DNA from: Lysobacter ciconiae | Lineage (GTDB): Bacteria; Pseudomonadota; Gammaproteobacteria; Xanthomonadales; Xanthomonadaceae | Assembly: GCF_015209725.1 (NCBI RefSeq) | Contig: NZ_CP063656.1 | Coordinates: 1,285,001 to 1,349,000, forward strand | DNA: 64,000 bases | Direction: 5' to 3' | Shown here: positions 7,317 through 16,800 of the stretch, one piece after another | How positions within the stretch are numbered: position 1 is the first letter of the stretch | How the letters are laid out: each line of letters opens with the position of its first letter | Made by a program: the position numbers and the translations under genes | Notes under the pieces: model-generated | Told to the model about the DNA's origin: nothing | The model's input: only the letters and a program-made list of their open reading frames with translations | Database searches by the model: none

Positions 7317-9968
7317 ATGAACACAGCCAACCGCAAGCCCCTGCCGGGCACCGATCTGGAATACTTCGATGCGCGCGCCGCCGTGGATGCGCTGCGCCCC
7401 GGTGCCTACGCCCGGCTGCCGTACTGCTCGCGCGTGTTCGCGGAAAACCTGGTGCGGCGCTGCGATCCGAAGACCCTGGACGCGTCGTTGCTGCAGCTGA
7501 TCGAGCGACGCAGTGACCTGGATTTCCCGTGGTTCCCCTCGCGTGTGGTCTGCCACGACATCCTCGGCCAGACCGCGCTGGTGGACCTGGCCGGCCTGCG
7601 GGATGCGATCGCCGAGCAGGGCGGCGATCCCGCGCAGGTCAATCCGGTGGTGCCGACGCAGCTGATCGTCGATCACTCGCTGGCGGTGGAGCACGCCGGG
7701 TTCGACCGCGACGCGTTCGCCAAGAACCGGGCGATCGAGGACCGCCGCAACTTTGACCGGTTCCACTTCATCAACTGGACCAAGAAGGCGTTCAAGAACA
7801 TCGATGTGATCCCTCCGGGCAACGGGATCATGCATCAGATCAACCTGGAGCGGATGTCGCCGGTGATCCAGGCCGTCGACGGCGTGGCCTCGCCGGATAC
7901 GCTGGTGGGCACCGACAGCCACACCCCGCACGTGAACGCGCTGGGCGTGATCGCGATCGGCGTCGGCGGTCTGGAAGCCGAAAGCGTGATGCTGGGCCGG
8001 CCCTCGTGGATGCGCCTGCCGGACATCATCGGCGTGGAGCTGACCGGCAAGCCGCAGCCGGGCATCACCGCCACCGATATCGTGCTGGCGCTGACCGAGT
8101 TCCTGCGCAACGAGCGCGTCGTCGGCGCCTACCTGGAGTTCTTCGGCGAAGGCGCGACGGCGTTGACGCTGGGCGACCGCGCGACGATCTCCAACATGAC
8201 CCCGGAGTTCGGTGCGACCGCGGCGATGTTCAACATCGACCAGCAGACCATCGACTACCTCAAGCTGACCGGTCGCGCCGACGAGCAGGTCAAGCTGGTG
8301 GAAACCTACGCGCGCCACGCGGGCCTGTGGGCGGATGATCTGGTGACCGCCGAGTACGAGCGGAAGCTGACTTTCGACCTGTCCGCGGTGGTGCGGACCA
8401 TGGCCGGCCCGTCCAACCCGCACAAGCGCCTGCCCACGTCGGATCTGGCCGCGCGCGGCATCGCGGTCGACCTGGACAAGGCCCAGGCGCAGGAAGCCGA
8501 CGGCCTGCTGCCCGATGGCGCGGTGATCATCGCCGCCATCACCAGCTGCACCAACACCTCCAACCCGCGAAACGTGATTGCCGCCGGCCTCATCGCGCGC
8601 AACGCCAACCGCCGTGGGCTGACCCGCAAGCCGTGGGTGAAATCCTCGCTGGCGCCGGGTTCCAAGGCGGTACAGCTGTACCTCGAAGACTCGAAACTGC
8701 TGCCGGAGCTGGAGCAGCTCGGGTTCGGCATCGTCGGCTTCGCCTGCACCACCTGCAACGGGATGAGCGGGGCGCTGGACCCGGTGATCCAGAAGGAACT
8801 GATCGAGCGCGACCTGTACTCGGTCGCCGTGCTGTCGGGCAACCGCAACTTCGACGGCCGCATCCACCCCTATGCCAAGCAGGCGTTCCTGGCCTCGCCG
8901 CCGCTGGTGGTCGCCTACGCCATTGCCGGCACCATTCGTTTCGACATCGAGAAGGATGTGCTGGGTATCGACAAGGACGGCGTGGCGGTCACCCTCAAGG
9001 ATCTGTGGCCCGACGATGCCGAGATCGATGCGATCGTCGCTGCCAGCGTCAAGCCCGAGCAGTTCCGCCAGGTCTACGACCCGATGTTCGCGCGCAGCGG
9101 CCTAGCCGGGCTGCAGGTCGACCCGCTGTACGACTGGCGCCCGATGAGCACCTACATCCGTCGTCCGCCGTACTGGGAAGGCGCGCTGGCCGGCGAGCGC
9201 AGCATGACCGGAATGCGGCCGCTGGCGGTGCTGGGCGACAACATCACCACCGACCACCTGTCCCCATCCAACGCGATCATGGCCAGCAGCGCGGCCGGCG
9301 AGTACCTGACCAAGATGGGCGTGCCCGAGGAGGACTACAACTCGTACGCCACCCACCGCGGCGACCACCTGACCGCGCAGCGCGCGACGTTCGCCAACCC
9401 CAAGCTGTTCAACGAGATGGTGCGCAACGAGGACGGCTCGGTGCGCCAGGGCTCGCTGGCCCGGCTCGAGCCGGAAGGCAAGGTGATGCGCATGTGGGAC
9501 GTCATCGAGACCTATATGGAGCGCAAGCAGCCGCTGATCATCATCGCCGGTGCCGACTACGGCCAGGGCAGCTCGCGCGACTGGGCGGCCAAGGGCGTGC
9601 GGCTGGCCGGCGTGGAAGTGATCGTCGCCGAAGGCTTCGAGCGCATCCACCGCACCAACCTGGTCGGCATGGGCGTGCTGCCGCTGCAGTTCCAGCCCGG
9701 CACCGACCGCAACACGCTGGGGATCGATGGCACCGAGACGTTTGACGTCATGGGTACGCCGGCGCCCGGCGCGGAGTTGGTGCTGGTCATTCATCGCGCC
9801 AACGGCGGCCGGATCGAGGTGCCGGTGATGTGCCGCCTGGACAGCGATGACGAGCTGCTGATCTACGAGGCGGGCGGGGTGCTGCAGCGGTTTGCCCAGG
9901 ACTTCCTGGCGTCGTCCGGCGGCAGCGCTGGCAAGAACGCGGAAGCGGTAAGCACCGCAAACGCCTGA
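7317..9968 (+). CDS. acnD: Fe/S-dependent 2-methylcitrate dehydratase AcnD
   Basis: An 883-residue aconitase-family enzyme. It includes the 4Fe-4S ligand cysteines in TSCTNTSNP and FACTTCNGMSG, and the C-terminal swivel domain with YGQGSSRDWAAKG. The N-terminus (MNTANRKPLPGTDLEYFD) is characteristic of AcnD rather than AcnA, and the adjacent prpF confirms it. In the methylcitrate cycle of propionate breakdown AcnD dehydrates 2-methylcitrate; PrpF then isomerises the product so that ordinary aconitase can rehydrate it. The start is the ATG at 7317. prpB and prpC are not next to it: the upstream neighbour is the divergent lipocalin gene. Confidence 0.93.
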   Translation: MNTANRKPLPGTDLEYFDARAAVDALRPGAYARLPYCSRVFAENLVRRCDPKTLDASLLQLIERRSDLDFPWFPSRVVCHDILGQTALVDLAGLRDAIAEQGGDPAQVNPVVPTQLIVDHSLAVEHAGFDRDAFAKNRAIEDRRNFDRFHFINWTKKAFKNIDVIPPGNGIMHQINLERMSPVIQAVDGVASPDTLVGTDSHTPHVNALGVIAIGVGGLEAESVMLGRPSWMRLPDIIGVELTGKPQPGITATDIVLALTEFLRNERVVGAYLEFFGEGATALTLGDRATISNMTPEFGATAAMFNIDQQTIDYLKLTGRADEQVKLVETYARHAGLWADDLVTAEYERKLTFDLSAVVRTMAGPSNPHKRLPTSDLAARGIAVDLDKAQAQEADGLLPDGAVIIAAITSCTNTSNPRNVIAAGLIARNANRRGLTRKPWVKSSLAPGSKAVQLYLEDSKLLPELEQLGFGIVGFACTTCNGMSGALDPVIQKELIERDLYSVAVLSGNRNFDGRIHPYAKQAFLASPPLVVAYAIAGTIRFDIEKDVLGIDKDGVAVTLKDLWPDDAEIDAIVAASVKPEQFRQVYDPMFARSGLAGLQVDPLYDWRPMSTYIRRPPYWEGALAGERSMTGMRPLAVLGDNITTDHLSPSNAIMASSAAGEYLTKMGVPEEDYNSYATHRGDHLTAQRATFANPKLFNEMVRNEDGSVRQGSLARLEPEGKVMRMWDVIETYMERKQPLIIIAGADYGQGSSRDWAAKGVRLAGVEVIVAEGFERIHRTNLVGMGVLPLQFQPGTDRNTLGIDGTETFDVMGTPAPGAELVLVIHRANGGRIEVPVMCRLDSDDELLIYEAGGVLQRFAQDFLASSGGSAGKNAEAVSTANA

Positions 9969-10014
9969 CCGCGCTCCGGTCATCCTCCTTCCTCGCCTGC
10001 AGCCGGATTCGTCC

Positions 10015-11202
10015 ATGAGCCACAAACCACAGATCCGCATCCCCGCCACCTACATGCGTGGCGGGACCTCCAAAGGTGTGTTCTTCCGGCTTGACGACCT
10101 GCCGGAGGTCGCCCGTGTGCCCGGCGCGGCCCGCGATGCGCTGCTGTTGAGGGTGATCGGCAGTCCCGATCCCTACGGCAAGCAGACCGACGGCATGGGC
10201 GGGGCGACGTCCAGCACCAGCAAGACGGTGATCGTCAGCGCAAGTACGCGCCCGGATCACGATGTCGACTACCTGTTCGGCCAGGTCGCGATCGACAAGG
10301 CATTCGTGGATTGGAGCGGCAACTGCGGCAACCTCACCGCGGCGGTCGGCTCGTTCGCGATCAGCAACGGGCTGGTGGACGCGGCGCGCGTCCCAAGCGA
10401 TGGCATCTGCACGGTGCGCATCTGGCAGGCGAACATCGGCAAGACCATCATCGCCCACGTGCCGATGACGGCGGGCGAGGTCCAGGAGACCGGCGACTTC
10501 GAGCTGGACGGGGTGACCTTCCCGGCGGCGGAGGTCGCGGTGGAGTTTCTCGATCCGGCCGATGACGGCGAAGAGGGCGGGGCGATGTTCCCCACCGGCA
10601 ACGTCGTCGATGAGCTGGAGGTTCCCGGCGTCGGCACGTTCCCGGCCACGCTGATCAATGCCGGTATCCCCACCATCTTCATCAACGCCGACTCGATCGG
10701 CTACACCGGCACCGAGCTGCAGGACGCGGTCAATGGCGACCCGAAGGCATTGGCGATGTTCGAGACCATCCGTGCTTACGGCGCGGTGCGGATGGGCCTG
10801 ATCGCGCACATCGACGAGGCCGCAGGCCGGCAGCACACGCCCAAGGTCGCGATCGTGGCACCACCGGCCGCCTACACCGCGTCCAGCGGCAAAGCCATCG
10901 CCGCCGACGCCATCGATCTCAACGTGCGCGCCATGTCGATGGGCAAGCTGCACCACGCGATGATGGGCACTGCGGCGGTCGCCATCGGCACCGCGGCAGC
11001 GGTTCCGGGCACCCTGGTGAACCTCGCGGCAGGCGGCGGCGATCGGACGGCGGTGACCTTCGGCCATCCGTCGGGAACGCTCCGGGTCGGCGCCGAAGCG
11101 GTGCAGGCGGACGGCAAGTGGCAGGTCACCAAGGCCATCATGAGCCGGAGCGCGCGCGTGTTGATGGAGGGATGGGTGCGGGTGCCTGCCGGCGCGCTCT
11201 GA
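10015..11202 (+). CDS. prpF: 2-methylaconitate cis-trans isomerase PrpF
   Basis: A 395-residue protein of the PrpF / diaminopimelate-epimerase fold. It begins with RIPATYMRGGTSKGVFF, the conserved PrpF N-terminus, and contains DGMGGATSSTSK and DWSGNCGNLT. It isomerises the product of AcnD, linking it to hydratation by aconitase in propionyl-CoA catabolism. It lies 46 bp after acnD on the same strand and is presumably in the same transcript. Confidence 0.93.
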   Translation: MSHKPQIRIPATYMRGGTSKGVFFRLDDLPEVARVPGAARDALLLRVIGSPDPYGKQTDGMGGATSSTSKTVIVSASTRPDHDVDYLFGQVAIDKAFVDWSGNCGNLTAAVGSFAISNGLVDAARVPSDGICTVRIWQANIGKTIIAHVPMTAGEVQETGDFELDGVTFPAAEVAVEFLDPADDGEEGGAMFPTGNVVDELEVPGVGTFPATLINAGIPTIFINADSIGYTGTELQDAVNGDPKALAMFETIRAYGAVRMGLIAHIDEAAGRQHTPKVAIVAPPAAYTASSGKAIAADAIDLNVRAMSMGKLHHAMMGTAAVAIGTAAAVPGTLVNLAAGGGDRTAVTFGHPSGTLRVGAEAVQADGKWQVTKAIMSRSARVLMEGWVRVPAGAL

Positions 11203-11210
11203 GCGAACTC

Positions 11211-11225
11211 CTGCCCAGCGGGCAG
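11211..11225 (+). terminator. Short hairpin after prpF
   Basis: A CTGCCC stem, AGC loop and GGGCAG stem lie eight bases after the prpF stop codon. There is no T-run behind it, so termination is uncertain. Confidence 0.3.
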
Positions 11226-11343
11226 TCCTCCAGGCTCACTGGACGGCTCGGCCCCCAGCCTTTGGCACTGACGTCTGCGGGCCTCGTCGGTTAGAACGGG
11301 GCATGGCTTTTTGTGTCATCTGAATTCATTTACGGAGATTTCC

Positions 11344-13470
11344 TTGAAAAAGACACTGCTTTTTGCGGCGACCGCGGTCGCCCTGACCCTGGGCGCGCCG
11401 CTGGCCGCCAACCCCACCGACCGCTGTCTTGACGCCAACTGCGACCTGCGCGCGCTGTATGCCGCGCCCGCCAGCGCCGGTGGCAGCGCCGACACAGCGG
11501 CCGTCTCGGCGAGTCGTTTTGGTACCTGGGGCATCGACACCGACGGCATGAACACCGATCTGCGTCCGGGCGATGACTTCTTCGGCTATGTCAGCGGCAA
11601 GTGGGCCGAAGAGACCGAAATCCCGGCCGACAAGTCGATGTACGGCTCGTTCCTGGGCCTGCGCGACCTGTCCGAGAAGCGCGTGCACCAGTTGCTGGAA
11701 AGCTACCCGCAGGCCGATCCGGCCACCGGCGGCGACGCAGCCAAGCTGGCCGCGCTGTATCAGGGTTACCTGGACGAGAAGACCGTCGAGGCGCTCGACG
11801 ACAAGCCGCTGCAGCCGTACCTGGACGCGATCCGCAACGCCAGGGACAAGGACGCGATTGCGCGCCTGATGGGCGAGAGCAGCGCCAGCCTGGGCCGCAG
11901 CTTCTTCGGCAGCTACGTCTCCGATGACCAGCGCAACCCCGACGTCTACACCCTGTACTTCAGCCAGTCCGGCCTCGGACTGGGTGATCGCGAGATGTAC
12001 CTGGGCGAGAAGTTCGCGCCGCAGCGCGAGCGCTATGTCCAATACATCGCACAGCTGCTGGAGCTGGGCGGCTGGGCCGATCCCCAGGCGAATGCCGACG
12101 CGATCATGAAGATGGAGACCGAGATCGCGAAGGCCCACTGGACGCGCGCGGAAAGCCGTGACCGCGACAAGACCTACAACCCGGTCGAACTGGACAAGCT
12201 CGACACCGTCGCCGCCGGCTTCCCGTGGCAGACCTACCTGACGGCCGCCGGCCTGGACTACGCGACCGACGGCGTGATCCGTCAGGACACCGCGCTGCCG
12301 AAGATCGCGAAGATCTTTGCCGACAGCGATATGGACACGCTGAAGGCCTGGCAGGCGTTCCACACCATCGACAATGCCGCACCGATGCTGTCGAGCCGGT
12401 TTGCCGACGCCGAGTTCGAGTTCCGCAGCAAGTTCCTGTCCGGCCAGCCCGAGCAGGCAGCGCGCTGGAAGCGGGCGGTGAGCTACACGTCCTCGGCGAT
12501 GGGCGAGGCGATCGGGCGCGACTACGTCAAGCTGTATTTCCCCGCCGACGCCAAGGCCAAGATGGACGCGCTGGTTGCCAACGTGAAGGCCGCCATGGGT
12601 GCGCGTCTGGACCAGCTCGACTGGATGAGCCCGGCCACCAAGGCCGAAGCGCACTCCAAGCTCAAGGGCTTCGGCCTGAAGATCGGCCACCCCGACGAGT
12701 GGCGCGACTACAGCGACCTCAAGGTCGCGCAGGGCGACGTGCTCGACAATGCCGTGCGCGCCGCGCAGTTCGAGTGGGACTACCGACGCGTGCGCATCGG
12801 CAAGCCGGTCGACAAGGCGGAGTGGGGCATGACGCCGCACACCGTCAACGCCTACTACAACTCGGTCAAGAACGAGATCGTGTTCCCGGCCGCGATCCTG
12901 CAGCCACCGTTCTTTGATCCGGACGCCGATCCGGCGGTGAACTATGGCGGCATCGGCGGAGTGATCGGCCATGAGATCATCCACGGCTTCGACGACCAGG
13001 GACGCAAGTCCGACGGCAGCGGCCTGCTGCGCGACTGGTGGACGTCCGGGGATGCGGCGAAGTTCGAGGCGCAGGCGGCCAAGCTCGGCGCGCAGTACGA
13101 GTCCTACGAGTTCCCGCAGTTGCCCGGCATGCACATCAACAGCAAGGTCGCGATGGGCGAGAACATCGGTGACCTGGGTGGCCTGACCATCGCGCTGGAA
13201 GCCTACCGGCGCTCGCTGGATGGGAAGGAAGCACCGGTCATTGATGGCTTTACCGGCGAACAGCGCTTCTTCATGGGCTGGGCGCAGGTCTGGCGGACGC
13301 TGTGGCGCGACGATGCGCTGCGCCAGCAGCTGGTCAACGGCACGCACTCGCCGGGCCACATCCGCGCGTTCGCGCCGCTGCGCAACATCGATGCGTGGTA
13401 CGACGCGTTTGACGTCAAGCAGGGCGATGCGCTGTGGATCGCCCCCGAGGATCGCGTCCGCATCTGGTGA
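11344..13470 (+). CDS. M13 family (neprilysin-like) zinc metallopeptidase, exported
   Basis: A peptidase of 708 residues counted from a TTG codon preceded six bases upstream by GGAG; a GTG 33 bases further up also opens the frame but has no ribosome site. Residues 1-20 (LKKTLLFAATAVAL...) form a signal peptide. The zinc site is HEIIH within IGHEIIHGFDDQGR, the third ligand lies in ENIGDLGGL, and NAYYNSVKNEIVFPA is the conserved substrate-binding strand. M13 enzymes are oligopeptidases; in Gram-negative bacteria they act in the periplasm or outside the cell. Neither neighbour suggests a specific substrate. Two hairpins follow the stop codon. Confidence 0.92.
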   Translation: MKKTLLFAATAVALTLGAPLAANPTDRCLDANCDLRALYAAPASAGGSADTAAVSASRFGTWGIDTDGMNTDLRPGDDFFGYVSGKWAEETEIPADKSMYGSFLGLRDLSEKRVHQLLESYPQADPATGGDAAKLAALYQGYLDEKTVEALDDKPLQPYLDAIRNARDKDAIARLMGESSASLGRSFFGSYVSDDQRNPDVYTLYFSQSGLGLGDREMYLGEKFAPQRERYVQYIAQLLELGGWADPQANADAIMKMETEIAKAHWTRAESRDRDKTYNPVELDKLDTVAAGFPWQTYLTAAGLDYATDGVIRQDTALPKIAKIFADSDMDTLKAWQAFHTIDNAAPMLSSRFADAEFEFRSKFLSGQPEQAARWKRAVSYTSSAMGEAIGRDYVKLYFPADAKAKMDALVANVKAAMGARLDQLDWMSPATKAEAHSKLKGFGLKIGHPDEWRDYSDLKVAQGDVLDNAVRAAQFEWDYRRVRIGKPVDKAEWGMTPHTVNAYYNSVKNEIVFPAAILQPPFFDPDADPAVNYGGIGGVIGHEIIHGFDDQGRKSDGSGLLRDWWTSGDAAKFEAQAAKLGAQYESYEFPQLPGMHINSKVAMGENIGDLGGLTIALEAYRRSLDGKEAPVIDGFTGEQRFFMGWAQVWRTLWRDDALRQQLVNGTHSPGHIRAFAPLRNIDAWYDAFDVKQGDALWIAPEDRVRIW

Positions 13471-13480
13471 TGCCGAACCG

Positions 13481-13546
13481 GCGATGCGTTGGTCACTGAC
13501 GCATCGCATGCATAAACCCGGGCTGCTACGTCGGTCCGGGTTTTTT
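13481..13546 (+). terminator. Tandem hairpins ending the M13 peptidase gene
   Basis: The first hairpin pairs 13481-13489 with 13499-13507 (GCGATGCGT, perfect 9 bp) without a T-tract. The second pairs 13514-13521 with 13536-13543 (AAACCCGG with CCGGGTTT) and runs into TTTTTTC, a standard intrinsic terminator. Confidence 0.85.
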
Positions 13547-13601
13547 CTTGTGCGATCCGCGCGCTTGGCGCCTCATCTGTTGGGTCGTTGGGTGACTGGG
13601 G

Positions 13602-13828
13602 CGCCGGGGGTGAACGCCCTTTCCTGCGAATGTCCCCCGGCACCGGTGAAGCCGGTGCCTCCTCCTTTATTTCGCCGTCAAGCGCATTCACCCCCGGCGT
13701 TCCAATGGCGGCGGTTGAAAAACGCAAGGCCACCAGCCCAGGCGGGGCCCGTATGCCTTCCGGGCGAAATAAAGGAGGAGGCGTCCGCCGCAGGCGGAAG
13801 CCGGGGGACATTCGCCGGGAAGGCATAC
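13602..13828. repeat. Nested inverted-repeat block (REPIN/MITE-like) in the M13-recC intergenic region
   Basis: Three inverted repeats interleave in non-coding DNA. IR2 is the largest: 13626-13676 against 13763-13815, with 16 bp and 20 bp perfect outer segments. The segments between them differ in sequence but each forms its own hairpin (13639-13659 GGCACCGG/CCGGTGCC; 13784-13798 TCCGCC/GGCGGA). IR1 (13602-13614 with 13687-13699, 13 bp) encloses the left IR2 arm; IR3 (13751-13761 with 13818-13828, 11 bp) encloses the right arm. Each half thus looks like a folded unit, and the two units face opposite ways. No coding potential is evident. The rest of 13547-13891 shows nothing recognisable. Confidence 0.75.
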
Positions 13829-13891
13829 AGGTCACGCCCACCCAGCCAGGTCTCAGCCGCTGCGACCGTCGGACGCTATCCTTCGAGCCTC

Positions 13892-16800
13892 ATGACAGGG
13901 GGCGGTGCGGTGACGTCAGTCGACAAGCGTGGACAGTTGCGGGAAGCGGAGGGGGCGGCGCAGACCACCGGTCTGGTGATCTACCGTGCCAGCCGGCTGG
14001 AAATGCTGCTCGGTCCGCTGCGCGAGTTGCTGGCCGTGACCCGCCCGGCCAATGTCCTCGCCCCGCAGACCATCATCGCCGCGCATCCGGGCATGAAGCA
14101 GTGGCTGAACGGCGCGCTTGCCCGCGCTTACGGACCGGGCGGCATTGTGGCCAACCTCGACATCCAGCTGCCGAGCACGTGGATCGGCAACCTGGCCGAG
14201 CGGCAGCTGGGCCAGCAGGCGGTGTCGCTGCCGCGCTATCAGCGCGAGCACCTGCGCTGGAACATCCATGAACTTCTAGGCAGCGGGCTGGATACGATTG
14301 GTGTCACCGATGCGCGCATCGCGTCCTACCTCCAGCCGGCGGACGCCGACGCGCGGCATGCCGGCGCTGACGTGGCGCGGCGCCGGTTCCAGCTCGCCGA
14401 CCGCCTGGCGCGGATCTATTCCCAGTACGTGGTCTACCGGCCCGACTGGCTCGACGCCTGGGAGCACGGACGCCTGGATGCGGTCACCGGTCAGGGCGGC
14501 GATCCCCGCATGAGTTCCACCGAGCAGCGGCTGTTGGCGCCGCTTTGGCGGCATCTGCGCGCGCAGCTGGGGCCGCACCGGGGCGACGTCGTCACGACTC
14601 TCATCGACCGACTGCTGGACCGCAACGTCGGCGGCGGTGATGCGCTGCATGTCTTTGGTGTCAGTCATCTGGCGCCTTCCGAGCTGGCGGTGATCCGCGC
14701 CGCGGCCCGCCACCGGCTGGTGGCAATGTACGTCCCCGATCCCTGCCGTGAGTACTGGGGTGGCCTGGGCAACACGGTGGCGGAGATCCAGCAGCGGCGC
14801 GAGGCCGAACTGGCCGGGCTGGAAGGCGCCGGCGCAGGCGATTACTGGATCGAGCAGGACAATCCGCTGCTGGCCAGTTGGGGCCGGATGGGCCAGCACT
14901 TCATCATGGCGCTGGCCGATGGCAGCGATGAGGTGTTGGCCGACGTGCGCCATCGGGCCGACGAGGACGCCTCGTCGCCGGTCAACCGACTTCAGCGCGT
15001 GCAGGAAAGCATCCGCGCGTTGGCGCCGTTGCCCGAGGCGGTGGAGCTCCGGCAGCCAGCGCTCATCGAGTGTGAGATCGCCGACGCGTCGTTGCGGGTT
15101 CATGCCAGCCACACCCGCCTGCGTGAGCTCGAAATCCTCCGCGACCAGCTGCTCGACGCGATAGAAAGCACGGACCAGCACGGCGAGCCGATCCGTCCTG
15201 CGGACATCGTCGTGATGGCGCCGGACATCCGCTCCTATGTGCCGCTGATTCCCGCCGTGTTCGGTGTCGCCGGGCACGGCGGGGAGCGCCTGCCGTACCA
15301 CCTGGCCGATGTTTCGGTGGCGCGCAGCCACTCGTTGTTTGGTGCGTTCCAGCGCCTGCTCGATCTGCCCGGCACCCGCGTCACCGCACCCGAGGTGGTG
15401 GATCTGCTGGCCATCCCCGAGATCGCCGGTCGCCTGGGTCTGGATGCTGGCGCGGTGGACGAGCTGAGCGGCTGGTTGCAGGCGAGCCGCGTGGCGTGGG
15501 CGCTGGATCCGGCGTTCCGCAGCCGGTTCGGCGTGCCGGCGATCGCCGAGCACACCTTCGGCTGGTCGATGGACCGGATGATGGCCGGCTATCTGATGGC
15601 GGACCGCGCCGACAGCGAGCACCAGCCATCGGTGGCCCTGCCGGGCGGCGTCGCCATTGCGCCGCTGACCGGCATCCACGGCCCGGCCGCCGCCCATCTG
15701 GGCGCGCTGGATCACCTGTTGCGCGAGATCCAGGCGCTTTGTGATCTAGCCGAAGAATCCCGTCCGGCGAGCGCCTGGGCGGAGGAACTGGAGCGCCGAT
15801 TCGAGGCGATGTTCCGGATCGACCTGATGGACGCCGACGCCCGCGACGCAAAGGCCGTGCTGCTGGGTTTCATCCGCACGCTGGCGACGGAAACCGCGAA
15901 AGCCGAGGTCGACCCCGAACTGCATTTCAGCGTCGTCCGCGACCTGCTGGTCGAACGCCTCGCCGCTGCGCCGGAGCGGCAGCGCTTTCTGATGGGCGGC
16001 ATCACTTTTTGCGGGATGGTTCCGCAGCGGGCGATCCCGTTCAAGGTGGTCGCCGTGCTTGGCCTGAACGACGGCGAGTTTCCGCGCAACAGCAGCGACG
16101 CCGGCCTGGACCTGATGGCGCGCTATCGGCGGCTCGGCGACCGTGACGTGCGCAGCGACGACCGCTACCTGTTCCTGGAAACCCTGATGTCGGCCCGCGA
16201 GCGGTTGCACCTGAGTTACCTGGGCGAAGGGGTGATGGACGGCAAGCCGCGAAACCCTGCGCAGCCGCTGTCGGAGCTCTTGGCGGTACTGGATGCGTCC
16301 GCCGGCCTCGCCGCCGACGACACCGACACGCCGCGGCCCTGGATCATCCGTCACCCCCTGCAGCCCTTCGATGCCCGCTATTACGACGGCAGCGACGCGC
16401 GCCTGTTCTCCTATCAACAGGACTTCGCCGCGATGCACGCCCAGGGCGCACACCCCGACGTCGCCCCGTTCCTCGATCTCGACGGCACCGGCGAGGTGGT
16501 TCTCGAGGGCCCGGTTGCATTGCGGGAGGTACAGGCCTACTACCGCGACCCCGCCGCGCAGGTGCTGGGCCGGCGCATGCAGATCAGCCTGGACGCGCTG
16601 GTGGATGATCGCCTGCCCAGCGAGGAGCCGGTCGATCCCCGGTTTGGCGCGCTGGATTCGGTGCCGCGGAAGCTGTTCTTCAACGATGCGCTGCCGGCCT
16701 GGCCGGATGCGCAGTGGCCGCCCGAACGTGCGCCGGACTGGCTGCGCCTGGGCGGCATCATGCCGCCGGGGAGGCCGGGCGTGCAGGCCTGGGAAGACTC

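Noticed and set aside
7149..8867. A 572-codon minus-strand frame opposite acnD
   Set aside because: Same reasons: antisense shadow of a conserved enzyme, no recognisable motif.
11326..13509. A 727-codon open frame on the minus strand opposite the M13 peptidase gene
   Set aside because: It mirrors a well-supported gene, has a His/Arg/Gln/Ala-biased composition typical of antisense frames in high-GC DNA, and shows no domain or ribosome site.
13602..13828. CRISPR array or attachment site
   Set aside because: The repeats are inverted and nested, not direct and regularly spaced, and no integrase or cas gene is near.
13220..13891. N-terminal extension of the recC frame over the peptidase end and the repeat block
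   Set aside because: The extension overlaps another real gene and repeat DNA, and RecC proteins begin near the GLVIYRASR segment.
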